A DNA stretch of 64,000 nucleotides from positions 4,267,001-4,331,000 of the forward strand of contig NZ_OX352320.1 in assembly GCF_947090785.1 (NCBI RefSeq), written 5' to 3'. Origin of the DNA: Rheinheimera sp. MM224. GTDB lineage: Bacteria > Pseudomonadota > Gammaproteobacteria > Enterobacterales > Alteromonadaceae. Made by a program: the position numbers and the translations under genes. Below the pieces are notes generated by a model, which made no database searches, was not told the DNA's origin, and saw only the letters and a program-made list of their open reading frames with translations. Positions within the stretch are counted from its first letter, which is position 1; every line of letters begins with the position of its first letter. Shown in pieces: positions 49,476-57,609 of this stretch.

Positions 49476-49670
49476 AAAAACACCACAAATAAGCTAAGTT
49501 ATCGCCATTTTAGCCGTCTAAATGGATAAACCTAAATAACCCTTCTCTCTGCTTTATGCCTTTTAGTTATTAAAATAATTTTTTGGTTTATATCCATCAG
49601 ACGATATGACTCCTTGCTCTGAAAGAAACGGGTTGTTAGCATGGGTTGAATCTGTTCAAGGAGTTGTATA

Positions 49671-52550
49671 GTGGCCGTTAAGCTGCTTTTTCTATGGTTG
49701 GGTCTGATGTTGCTTTTACCTGCAATGGCGCAAAGCCAGCAACAGGTAGAAGTTTCAACTGCAGCTGAGCGTCAGCAATTGCAACAGCAGCTACAACAAA
49801 GTACAGAACCAGCACAACGGCTGAATCTGCTGGTCAGGTTGACTGAAGTTTTTGTTACCCAAGATCCGGCACTCAGCCTGAGCTATGCCAAACAATGGCT
49901 GGACAACACCTCAGACAGGGAAAGTGCCGATTACCACAGAGTGCTGTTGCAACAAACGACAGCATTTATGCTGCAAGGTAATTATCAACAGGCCTATCAA
50001 ACCAGTATTGAAATCGAACGTTTAGCCCGCCTTCAAAAAGATACCAAGCAGTTATTTAATGCATTGAGGCGCCAAGCCGATAACCTGAACCGTTTAGGTC
50101 AGGCCGACAAAGCTTTACCTAAAGCATTGGAAGCAATGCAAATTGCGATAGAGTCCAACAATGCAGTACCACTACAAATCATTCGTTATGACCTGGCTCA
50201 TATTTATTTAAATTTATATGCCTACCCCCAGGCTATTCAAATCGCCAGCGATGGTCTGAGCCTTGCAATGACCGGGGATGACAGCAATCGTCAGGCTAAT
50301 TTTTTACATCTGTTGGCTGAAGCCAGCCGGTTGTATCAGCAAGATCAAGCTGCGGAAGACTTTGCACGTAAAGCACTGGAACTGCGCTTGAGCCGTCAGG
50401 AACAGGCGTTAACGGCGCAATACCATTTAAGTCTGGCCCGCAGTTTATTGCCACAGAAAAAATATCAGGAAAGTGAACAGCAACTACAACTGGCATTACT
50501 GGCAGCACAACAAGCAGGCAATAGTATTGAGCAAGCAGATGCTCAACAAAGTCTGGCCTGGCTGGATTTGCATTTTGACCGTCCTGCTATGGCGAACACC
50601 AGGTATCAGCAGATCAGTCAGTTGTTAAAGGCTGACGAACATCAGGCGAACTTCCGCCAGTTCAGCTTAAACCACTTAACTGCGTTGCTGGAGTTTAAGC
50701 AGCAGGCAGAGGCTGCAGCTTTATATCAAAAGCTTAACTTACAAACCTCGTATTTTACCAAACCTCAGAGCCTGCTGGATTATTGGACTGTAACAGCCCA
50801 GGTGGCGGAGTTTAATCAGGATTACCAACAGGCTTATGCTGCTGCGGAACAAGTGCGGCAACTGCAACAACAGTTATTTGATGACAGAATTCATAAACAG
50901 TCGCTGGTGATCTCAAGTGAGCAGCACAAAGACTTGCTGGAACGTAATCTGCAGCAAGCCGCTCAGCAAGGTCAGTTGGATCAACTGACTCACCAACATC
51001 AACGCAATATGCTGCTGTTGTTATCTGTCGGCGCTTGTTTGGCTTTAGCTTTGCTGTTATCGCTGTTTTATCACAAATCACGCCGTAATCGTTTGTTGCT
51101 ACAAAAGCAGCAAGAGATGGCTCAACAAAAAATTGCAGTTAAAAATGAATTTATCGCCACCTTAGGCCATGAAATCCGCACGCCATTGCAAGGCATAGAT
51201 GCAGTGTTGGCCCAATTATTGACTGAGTTGGATCATCAAAGCAGCCAGCAAAAAGTGCAATTGGCGCGTCGTTCTGTCTGGTCGCTGGATAATATTATCA
51301 ACAATATTCTGACAACCAGCAGGCTGGATTATGGCGTCTATCAACCCGTAGATCAGCAGGTAGTATTGGCCGAATTACTGGGGCGTCTGCATAACTTACT
51401 CGAGCCTTTGGCTAGTAATAAAGGACTTAAATTAAGCTCTTCGGTGGCATCCAATGTTCCGGGCTTGTTATTGCTGGACGAAAATTTACTGACCCAATTG
51501 CTAACGAACCTGATCTCGAATGCGGTCAAATACACCAAACAAGGCGAAATTGAAGTGCGTGTCGAGCTGCTGGAGCAACAAGCGGGTAAGCTGAACTTAT
51601 TGTTCAAGGTGCGGGACACAGGTGTGGGCTTAACTACATTACAAATCAGTCAGTTATTGCGCGGCGAACGCCTTAACCAGCAGCGCTCATTGCAGGCTGG
51701 TCCGGGTCTTGGCATGCTGGTTTGCCAAAAGTTATTACAACAGTTGGGCTCGGCTCTGGATATTCAATCCGTGCCAGGACTTGGCACAGAGGTGAGTTTC
51801 AGCCTGAAATGTCAGGTTTCATCTTTATTACCTGAAACGCAGCAAACGACCACAGAACAAAATCAGGCCTTAGTGGTGGAAGACGACGAGTTATGTCGTG
51901 TTAGTCTGGAACAGGCTTTAACACAACTGGGTTTTGTCGTGACCACAGCCAACAGCCTGCAACAAGTGCAACAATTACCGCAACAGGTATGGGCCTGGGT
52001 ATTTTTAGATGGCCAGTTGGAAGACGCTGACGCTCAGCAAATCCTACAGCAATTGGACTTACGTCGGCAGGTGGATGAAAACAGTCGTTTTGTTTTAGTC
52101 AGTGGTTCCGTACAAAAAGAGATAGCAGCACAAATTAGCGCAGTGTTGCTTAAACCCTGGCGGCGTGAACAACTACAGGCTTTGATTGCCCAACTGGCGC
52201 AACTGCCCCCATTAAACCCTTTGTATCAAACTGATTATTTACAACAAGCTTTACAAGCATTAAAGCCCGAACAAAGACAAGCGCTTAGCGCGAACGTCAA
52301 AGCGCAGCTTGATACTCTGCAACAAGAGTTAACCCAAGACAAACCCGATCCTAAAGTATTCCACCGAATGATCGGTAGTATGGGCCAGTTAGGGCTGATG
52401 CGTTTAAGCCAGCTTTGCCGGCTGACAGAAAACCAGTTACTGCAACAAGGCACACTTGAACCCTCACTCTGCAGCCACTTACAACTTTGTCTGCAACAAA
52501 GCAGGCAAGTGATTGAACTGCTGTTTGAACGATACAATCAAACCAGCTGA
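49671..52550 (+). CDS. hybrid sensor histidine kinase with TPR sensor, receiver and Hpt
   Basis: This 959-residue protein carries a full phosphorelay. A signal peptide and periplasmic TPR-rich sensor (to about 440) are followed by a membrane helix (LLLLSVGACLALALLLSLFY). HisKA has His500 in GHEIRTPL, and HATPase_c has NLISNAVKY and GPGLGM. The receiver has acidic pocket EDDELC and Asp780 in FLDGQL. A C-terminal Hpt has His898 in HRMIGSMGQLG. The layout resembles ArcB/TorS. The GTG start at 49671 follows AAGGAG by seven bases. No separate response regulator is adjacent, so the output is elsewhere. Confidence 0.92.
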   Translation: MAVKLLFLWLGLMLLLPAMAQSQQQVEVSTAAERQQLQQQLQQSTEPAQRLNLLVRLTEVFVTQDPALSLSYAKQWLDNTSDRESADYHRVLLQQTTAFMLQGNYQQAYQTSIEIERLARLQKDTKQLFNALRRQADNLNRLGQADKALPKALEAMQIAIESNNAVPLQIIRYDLAHIYLNLYAYPQAIQIASDGLSLAMTGDDSNRQANFLHLLAEASRLYQQDQAAEDFARKALELRLSRQEQALTAQYHLSLARSLLPQKKYQESEQQLQLALLAAQQAGNSIEQADAQQSLAWLDLHFDRPAMANTRYQQISQLLKADEHQANFRQFSLNHLTALLEFKQQAEAAALYQKLNLQTSYFTKPQSLLDYWTVTAQVAEFNQDYQQAYAAAEQVRQLQQQLFDDRIHKQSLVISSEQHKDLLERNLQQAAQQGQLDQLTHQHQRNMLLLLSVGACLALALLLSLFYHKSRRNRLLLQKQQEMAQQKIAVKNEFIATLGHEIRTPLQGIDAVLAQLLTELDHQSSQQKVQLARRSVWSLDNIINNILTTSRLDYGVYQPVDQQVVLAELLGRLHNLLEPLASNKGLKLSSSVASNVPGLLLLDENLLTQLLTNLISNAVKYTKQGEIEVRVELLEQQAGKLNLLFKVRDTGVGLTTLQISQLLRGERLNQQRSLQAGPGLGMLVCQKLLQQLGSALDIQSVPGLGTEVSFSLKCQVSSLLPETQQTTTEQNQALVVEDDELCRVSLEQALTQLGFVVTTANSLQQVQQLPQQVWAWVFLDGQLEDADAQQILQQLDLRRQVDENSRFVLVSGSVQKEIAAQISAVLLKPWRREQLQALIAQLAQLPPLNPLYQTDYLQQALQALKPEQRQALSANVKAQLDTLQQELTQDKPDPKVFHRMIGSMGQLGLMRLSQLCRLTENQLLQQGTLEPSLCSHLQLCLQQSRQVIELLFERYNQTS

Positions 52551-52560
52551 AACAGTGATA

Positions 52561-53060
52561 AATACCAAGGCTGTAAGCCAATGTTGTTGGCGTTGCAGGG
52601 AGGCGACAAGCTCGCGAGACCCCAGGAGCATAGCCTTCTTATGTGACTGGGGCGAGCAGGCGCAGGCAACAAAGCTGCGGCGTCAAATACCAAGGCTGTA
52701 AGCCAAAGTAGTTGGCGTTGCAGAGAGGCGACAAGCTCGCGAGACCCCAGGAGCATAGCCTTCTTATGTGACTGGGGCGAGCAGGCGCAGGCAACAAAGC
52801 TGCGGCGTCAAATACCAAGGCTGTAAGCCAAAGTAGTTGGCGTTGCAGAGAGGCGACAAGCTCGCGAGACCCCAGGAGCATAGCCTTCTTATGTGACTGG
52901 GGCGAGCAGGCGCAGGCAACAAAGCTGCGGCGTCAAATACCAAGGCTGTAAGCCAAAGTAGTTGGCGTTGCAGAGAGGCGACAAGCTCGCGAGACCCCAG
53001 GAGCATAGCCTTCTTATGTGACTGGGGCGAGCAGGCGCAGGCAACAAAGCTGCGGCGTCA
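52561..53060. repeat. four tandem 125-bp repeats
   Basis: Copies begin at 52561, 52686, 52811 and 52936, exactly 125 bases apart. A fifth begins at 53061 but breaks off after about 12 bases. Copies 2 to 4 look identical, and copy 1 differs at a few positions (ATGTTGTTGG for AAGTAGTTGG, GGGAGG for AGAGAGG). Each holds the same CCCCAGGAGCATAG and TTATGTGACTGGGG hairpin as the elements at 3839 and 54970, with GCAG and CTGC flanks. They fill the gap between the hybrid kinase and the YggN-like gene. Minus-strand frames inside are by-products of the repeat. Confidence 0.97.
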
Positions 53061-53133
53061 AATACGAAGGCTGATTCAGTGGTGATTCATTACTTGTCAC
53101 GCAGCATGGTTTTTTTACCTTATTGAGGTTGTT

Positions 53134-53925
53134 ATGAAGTATATCTGTGCCAGTACATTGATGCTGGTAAGTGGCCTGAGTTATGCCAGTGATCAATGTG
53201 CTTTGACCTTGCAGGACGACTTAAAAGTCAGTCCCTCAGTAGTCAGCATTCAACGGGGTGATCAGGAGCTGTGGCGTATTGATACCAAAGGCCAGCTGTG
53301 GCTGGCTCAGCAAAAAAGCAACAGCAACACCGAAACACAACAGCACCTGAAAACTTATCAGCAAGGCATTCGTACACAAGTCACGGCTTCAGCCGCTTTG
53401 ATGGATGACAGCCTGCAATTGGCCCGCACTGTGCTGGATCAAAACGTACAAACAGCTACTGGTATGAGCCTTGCCGAAAATCCTGAACTACAGCAACCAG
53501 TGGATGAGCTGGAACAACAATTGAATCAGTTGGTGCAACGACAAGGGGATACCATTTATGTGTATGGTAGTCAGCTGCGCTCAGCGGATAAAAACTTAGC
53601 CAAAGAGGCCGAACAACGAATTCAGCAAGCTGTGGCTAAAATCAGTGGCCAGATGATGCTGACTTTAGGGCAAAATGTGCTGCAAAGCCCTGGCTCTGCC
53701 ACCGAAAAAATGCAAAGTTTCCGCGCTAAAATGCAGACCTTTGGCAGTCAGTTAAAAACTGACATGCAGAAAAATAGTAAAAACTTACAGCAACGTGGCC
53801 AGCAGATTTGTCAGCAACTGAAAACACTGGACCAACTGGAACAACAAATTCAGCAACAAATTCCGGCCATGTCGCCTTATGATTTAATAGATGGCCAGAG
53901 TGAAGGCTTTAAGCCTGTGATCTGA
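53134..53925 (+). CDS. DUF2884/YggN family periplasmic protein
   Basis: This 263-residue protein has a signal peptide (cut near YASDQ) and resembles the YggN/DUF2884 family. It has an N-terminal beta segment and a long Gln/Leu-rich helical part with coiled-coil character (PVDELEQQLNQLVQRQGD, QQLKTLDQLEQQIQQQIP). Function is unknown. GAGG lies just before the ATG. RidA follows after 15 bases, so the two are probably one operon. The repeat array ends 73 bases upstream and may affect its promoter. Confidence 0.82.
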   Translation: MKYICASTLMLVSGLSYASDQCALTLQDDLKVSPSVVSIQRGDQELWRIDTKGQLWLAQQKSNSNTETQQHLKTYQQGIRTQVTASAALMDDSLQLARTVLDQNVQTATGMSLAENPELQQPVDELEQQLNQLVQRQGDTIYVYGSQLRSADKNLAKEAEQRIQQAVAKISGQMMLTLGQNVLQSPGSATEKMQSFRAKMQTFGSQLKTDMQKNSKNLQQRGQQICQQLKTLDQLEQQIQQQIPAMSPYDLIDGQSEGFKPVI

Positions 53926-53940
53926 TAAAAGGACAAAGCA

Positions 53941-54285
53941 ATGATCCAACGTATACAACCAGGTAAAAGATACAGCGAAGCAGTGATCGCCAATGGTCTG
54001 GTATTTTTATCTGGTATGGTGCCGGACAATCTGGACGGCGACGCTTCAGCACAAACTGCTAATGTACTGGCACAAATTGATGCGCTGCTGGCCGAAGTGG
54101 GCATCAGTAAAAGTCGTGTTGTCGATACCACCATTTATTTGGCTGATATGGCCGATTACAACGCGATGAATACAGCATGGGATCAGTGGGTGGAAGAAGG
54201 TCAGGCTCCGGCTCGTGCCACAGTGGAAGCCCGCCTTGCCAATCCATTATGGAAAGTAGAAATTAAAGTCACAGCCGCACTTTAA
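53941..54285 (+). CDS. RidA family protein (enamine/imine deaminase)
   Basis: RidA-family proteins hydrolyse reactive 2-aminoacrylate and related enamines released by PLP enzymes such as IlvA. The 114-residue length fits. Visible features are SEAVIANGLVFLSGMVPDN and a C-terminal PARATVEARLANPLWKVEI, with the conserved Arg (RATVEA) and the Leu/Trp near the end. The usual RidA Cys is absent from that position, suggesting a Rid1-7 subfamily rather than archetypal RidA. AAAGGACAAAGC precedes the ATG. Its end overlaps the convergent ankyrin gene by four bases. Confidence 0.85.
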   Translation: MIQRIQPGKRYSEAVIANGLVFLSGMVPDNLDGDASAQTANVLAQIDALLAEVGISKSRVVDTTIYLADMADYNAMNTAWDQWVEEGQAPARATVEARLANPLWKVEIKVTAAL

Positions 54286-54797
54286 TTTTGGCTTTGGCCT
54301 TTAGGGGTCCTTTGTTTCACTTCTGCCTCTTTAGCCAGTTGCTGCAGTTTTTCGCTTTGACCAAAAACTTCAGCAAACTGCGCTACCGTCATTTTCGCTT
54401 TGTCTGTCACAGGTGCTTTGGCATCTACTGAAGTGTCTTCTTTGCAATCAATTGGATATAGAATTTTTCCTATACTCCACTCCGCTTTCACTATGGCGCC
54501 CATCATAGCGGTATGGCCTCTTTTATCACGCAAGCAGGCATCTGCGCCTTGTTGAAGTAGTAATTCGACAGCTTGCTGCTGACCTGCATAAGTAGCGACC
54601 ATCAGGGCGGTATAACTTTGGTTGTTGCGCTGATCGACCGGAAAGCCCTGCTGTATAAACTCATTGAGTACCACAAGATCACCAGTGCGGGCCGCAGCAA
54701 AAAAGTAAGAAGTGAGTTGTTCCAATGGATCAGAGACTTGTTCTTCAGAACGCAGCATAGCGCTTAATAACATCAAACTCAGTAACAGTAATCGCAT
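54282..54797 (-). CDS. ankyrin repeat protein, exported
   Basis: This 171-residue protein has an N-terminal signal peptide (MRLLLLSLMLLSAML) and two to three ankyrin repeats (YFFAAARTGDLVVLNEFIQQG, NQSYTALMVATYAGQQQAVE, KRGHTAMMGAIVK). Ankyrin proteins next to catalases, such as AnkB beside KatB in Pseudomonas, support catalase function. Here the catalase lies upstream on the same strand, with about 410 bp of repeats between. The link to catalase is by family analogy. Confidence 0.85.
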   Translation of the reverse strand: MRLLLLSLMLLSAMLRSEEQVSDPLEQLTSYFFAAARTGDLVVLNEFIQQGFPVDQRNNQSYTALMVATYAGQQQAVELLLQQGADACLRDKRGHTAMMGAIVKAEWSIGKILYPIDCKEDTSVDAKAPVTDKAKMTVAQFAEVFGQSEKLQQLAKEAEVKQRTPKGQSQN

Positions 54798-54821
54798 CAG
54801 ATAAATTCCTTAGACATAGGA

Positions 54822-54959
54822 GTTATGAATTACCCAAAGCACTCAGAGTTGCAGCAAGACGATGTTGTAGGGGCTGGGTTTACCCTGCCCGTCTCGTGTT
54901 CATTCCGGTACCGGAATGAGAGCACGAAATCAACAAAGCTGCGGCTTCAAGTACGAAGG
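54822..54959. repeat. variant copy of the dispersed repeat with a replaced interior
   Basis: The ends match the family (GTTATGAATTACCCAAAG, GAGTTGCAGC, then CAACAAAGCTGCGGCTTC and AAGTACGAAGGG), but the middle lacks the CCCCAGGAGCATAG hairpin. Instead it holds GGGGCTGGGTTTACCCTGCCC-like dyad sequence (54870-54890) and a perfect 18-bp palindrome centred on GGTACC at 54901-54918, flanked by CGTG and CACG. It abuts the standard copy at 54960. Conserved ends with an exchanged centre are what a modular mobile or structural element would show. Confidence 0.8.
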
Positions 54960-55091
54960 GTTGTGAATTCCCCAAAGTAATTGGAGTTGCAGCGAGGCGA
55001 CAAGTGAGCGAGACCCCAGGAGCATAGTTGTCCTATGTGACTGGGGCGAGAGCGCGTAGTCAACAAAGCTGCGGCTTCAAGTACGCAGGGG
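54960..55091 (+). repeat. standard copy of the dispersed repeat
   Basis: This copy aligns with the minus-strand copy at 3839-3958 from CCCCAAAGTAATTGG (54970) to AAGTACGCAGGGG. Its central stem pairs CCCCAG with CTGGGG and CATAG with CTATG across a TTGTC loop. The loop differs between copies while the stem pairs are kept, which suggests the folded form matters. Confidence 0.88.
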
Positions 55092-55100
55092 AATTGGTGC

Positions 55101-55200
55101 CTGCGAAACTCACCCTGGGTGCAGGACAGAGCATACGAGTTTCGCAGGGCTTTAAACTAAGGTCAGTTGGAAGGACTAAACCAACCGACCTGCACCAGGG
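55101..55200. other. nested inverted repeats able to form a pseudoknot
   Basis: CTGCGAAACTC (55101-55111) pairs perfectly with GAGTTTCGCAG (55137-55147). The loop between them contains CCCTGGGTGCAGG (55113-55125), which is complementary, with one bulged G, to CCTGCACCAGGG (55189-55200). A third stem, GGTCAGTTGG/CCAACCGACC with one mismatch, lies at 55161-55190. The block ends seven bases before the catalase stop codon on the opposite strand. No known RNA family is recognised. Confidence 0.6.
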
Positions 55201-55206
55201 AATTGT

Positions 55207-56715
55207 TTACAGGGATTTAGCGATTTGCTGCACTTGTTTTAAATCGCCATTGACGGCTTTGGTTAAACGAGTGCCATAGTCGCTGTCAGCTTTGTAGAAA
55301 TGCGCCAGCATTTTGTGTTTAGTCACTGCATCTTTCACCTGACCTAAATCACCGGACAAATTGCGGATCAGATTGGCTTGTTGTTGCTTATCAAAGCTGC
55401 GGTACAAAGCACCAGCCTGGCTAAAGTTGTCCTGCTTGCTGATTGCCTTTTGCATCACTGTGCCATCCAGTTTTGTTTCGACAGCACGGGCGGCATCCAC
55501 CACAGTTTTAGGTTCAATACGGCTTGGCTCATAATTAACGTTGGATGTACTGTTGCCAAAATTCATAGCGCCATCCTGATTGTGGTTATCCACCATCACT
55601 TTGGCTTTGTTGATTGGCAACTGGCTATGATTTGCGCCTAAGCGATACAGTTGAGTATCGGAGTAAGAGAAAATACGGCCTTGCAACAAACGGTCTTCAG
55701 ATGGCTCAATACCTGGGATCAGGTTGGCTGGTGCAAAAGCCGATTGCTCAGTTTCTTCAAAGAAGTTCTTTGGCATACGGTTTAGCGTCATGGTGCCGAC
55801 TTTACGTTCTTTCACTCCTGGCCAGGTTTTAGTGGCATCCAGTGGGTTAAAGTCGAAATCATCCAGCTGCTCCGGTGTGATCACCTGCACATACAAATCC
55901 CACTTCGGGTTGTTACCGGCATTGATGTTCTGGTACAAGTCGCGGGTCAGGTGGTTAAAATCCATGCCCTGAGTTTTAGTAACCTGATCCGCATCCAAGG
56001 ATTTCACACCCTGCTGACTCTTCCAGTTGAATTTGACGTAATGCACCTGACCTTGGCTATTGATGAATTTGTAAGCATGTACACCAAAACCATCCATTTC
56101 ACGGTAGCTGGCTGGCGTGCCTAAATCTGAATAAACAAAAGTCAGCATCTGGGTAGAACCCGGTTCGTGCGACATAAAGTCAAAGACACGATTTGGATCC
56201 TGCATATTGTCGACAGGCGAAGGTTTTAATGAATGCACCATATCCGGGAATTTAATCGCATCACGGATAAAAAATACTGGCAGATTGTTACCCACTAAGT
56301 CCCAGTTACCTTGATCAGAATAGAACTTCACGGCAAAACCACGCGGATCACGTAAAGTTTCAGGGCTATGGTTACCATGGATCACTGTGGAGAAACGCAC
56401 AAAGACTGGCGTTTTTTTACCTTGATTGGCAAAAGGAGCCGCTATGGTTAAATCGGATAAATCGTCAGTAGCGACAAATTCACCATGAGCACCAGTACCG
56501 CGGGCATGCACAACACGCTCAGGAATACGCTCACGGGCAAAACGTTGTAATTTCTGGATCAGGTGCACGTCCTGCAGTAATACACTGCCGTTAGGACCTG
56601 CTGTAGTGGAATTCTGATTGTCCCCAACCGGAGCACCATTGTCTCTGGTTAAAGTATTTGCTTGTACAGCTAAAGACAAACCTAAAGCTACGACTAAGGC
56701 TGATTTATTAAACAT
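55207..56715 (-). CDS. periplasmic catalase (KatA/KatB clade)
   Basis: This heme catalase decomposes hydrogen peroxide. The 502-residue protein has a signal peptide (MFNKSALVVALGLSLAVQA), so it is exported. Active-site His70 is in VVHARG, the distal Asn is in NNLPVFFIRD, and the proximal heme-ligand Tyr is in GRIFSYSDTQLYR. It is a small-subunit (clade 3) catalase without the C-terminal flavodoxin-like domain of large catalases. The Ank gene downstream on the same strand is a known companion of such enzymes. I found no clear OxyR site in the 105-bp region upstream. Confidence 0.95.
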   Translation of the reverse strand: MFNKSALVVALGLSLAVQANTLTRDNGAPVGDNQNSTTAGPNGSVLLQDVHLIQKLQRFARERIPERVVHARGTGAHGEFVATDDLSDLTIAAPFANQGKKTPVFVRFSTVIHGNHSPETLRDPRGFAVKFYSDQGNWDLVGNNLPVFFIRDAIKFPDMVHSLKPSPVDNMQDPNRVFDFMSHEPGSTQMLTFVYSDLGTPASYREMDGFGVHAYKFINSQGQVHYVKFNWKSQQGVKSLDADQVTKTQGMDFNHLTRDLYQNINAGNNPKWDLYVQVITPEQLDDFDFNPLDATKTWPGVKERKVGTMTLNRMPKNFFEETEQSAFAPANLIPGIEPSEDRLLQGRIFSYSDTQLYRLGANHSQLPINKAKVMVDNHNQDGAMNFGNSTSNVNYEPSRIEPKTVVDAARAVETKLDGTVMQKAISKQDNFSQAGALYRSFDKQQQANLIRNLSGDLGQVKDAVTKHKMLAHFYKADSDYGTRLTKAVNGDLKQVQQIAKSL

Positions 56716-56822
56716 TATTATGACCCTCTTTGGAGTTCGCTCTATCCTGCCAACACAGAGTAGAGGCCCAGGGCCAATTTAAAAAACGAAATAAAACAAT
56801 CGAATTAATCTAAAAAATAAAT

Positions 56823-56851
56823 AAGGGTCTGAGTGATAAACTCAGACCCTT
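56823..56851. terminator. bidirectional terminator upstream of the catalase gene
   Basis: A perfect 12-bp stem, AAGGGTCTGAGT with ACTCAGACCCTT, closes on GATAA. On the minus strand it is followed by a T-rich tail (ATTTATTTTTT). It lies between the small Cys protein stop and the catalase start and should end the transcript of the former. Confidence 0.9.
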
Positions 56852-56885
56852 CTATTTTAGCTATAAAGCTCAGCTACGACTTGAT

Positions 56886-57044
56886 TCAGATTTTACAGGC
56901 GCCACCAGCGCAATCATCCGAATCATCGTCCTGCATTGCAGCCTGTTCTGCTGCTAACTGATCAGCAGCCAGCTGTTGCTGTGCCGTTTTTTTCTCAGCA
57001 CCATCAAAATCCAGATGGTCTAAATCAAAGTCAAATTCGCTCAT
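56886..57044 (-). CDS. small acidic Cys-motif protein (52 residues)
   Basis: This short gene has a strong ribosome binding site (GGAG, seven bases before the ATG at 57044) and a terminator 35 bases after its stop. The peptide starts MSEFDFDLDHLDFDG, has a Gln/Ala-rich helical middle and ends DDSDDCAGGACKI. The CxGGxC-like C-terminal pair in an acidic context suggests metal or redox binding, but I do not recognise a family. No signal peptide is present, so it should be cytoplasmic. Confidence 0.8.
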   Translation of the reverse strand: MSEFDFDLDHLDFDGAEKKTAQQQLAADQLAAEQAAMQDDDSDDCAGGACKI

Positions 57045-57129
57045 TGTATGCTCCGCCTTTCTGGGTATAGCCGTTATCTTGGGCTACTGTACTCAGCTTT
57101 CAAGTATGCATACAACTGAAAGCGACGAA

Positions 57130-57480
57130 TTAACCGTAGATCTGAACCAAAGCAGCACGACGTTGTTCCATTGGCATGGCTTTTAACTGCTGAACCACTG
57201 AAGCGGGTAACTTACGGGCTGAGCCACGAGAGTAAGCACGAATTTGCGCTTCAGCATCTTGTGTTAACTGCGCAGTCATAGGATTCAGCAACTGAACACA
57301 AGCACTACGAGCAGGAGTAAAACCCAGCTTTTTCGCATAAGCTTTTAATAAATTATCTACAGCATTTTGCGCAACAAGCTCACAGTATTCAGTGTTTGAA
57401 TAGGTGTAGTTTGACGCAGCCTGAACCTGGCTAGCCAACAAAGTGGCAACAGTAAATACAGCAGCAGTAATAAGTTTCAT
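57130..57480 (-). CDS. hypothetical periplasmic protein (116 residues)
   Basis: A signal peptide (MKLITAAVFTVATLLASQVQA) is followed by about 95 residues, mainly helical, with two cysteines (EYCEL and SACVQ) that could form one disulfide. I do not recognise the family. It is preceded by a 130-bp gap holding the amidohydrolase terminator and lies 86 bases upstream of the small Cys protein gene on the same strand. Confidence 0.75.
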   Translation of the reverse strand: MKLITAAVFTVATLLASQVQAASNYTYSNTEYCELVAQNAVDNLLKAYAKKLGFTPARSACVQLLNPMTAQLTQDAEAQIRAYSRGSARKLPASVVQQLKAMPMEQRRAALVQIYG

Positions 57481-57560
57481 AGGTCTTCCTGGGTGTTAAG
57501 TCATTTCACTGTGCGCAATTATTCAGCAATTCCATGACAACACTGTGTAAGAAAGACGAG

Positions 57561-57603
57561 AAAAAGTGTGACAGTAGCATTAGAATATCTAATGCCACTG
57601 TCA
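57561..57603 (-). terminator. terminator after the amidohydrolase
   Basis: On the minus strand TGACAGTGGCATTAGA pairs with TCTAATGCTACTGTCA over a TAT loop (one G-U), followed by CACTTTTTC. It starts seven bases past the amidohydrolase stop. Confidence 0.85.
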
Positions 57604-57609
57604 GAAAGC

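Noticed and set aside
52561..53060. CRISPR array
   Set aside because: The repeat unit is 125 bp with no unique spacers between copies, and no cas genes are present.
52538..53196. Minus-strand frames of 60-80 codons inside the tandem repeats
   Set aside because: They recur because the DNA repeats. Their start falls in the hairpin sequence, the period of 125 is not a multiple of three, and no ribosome binding site or family is seen.
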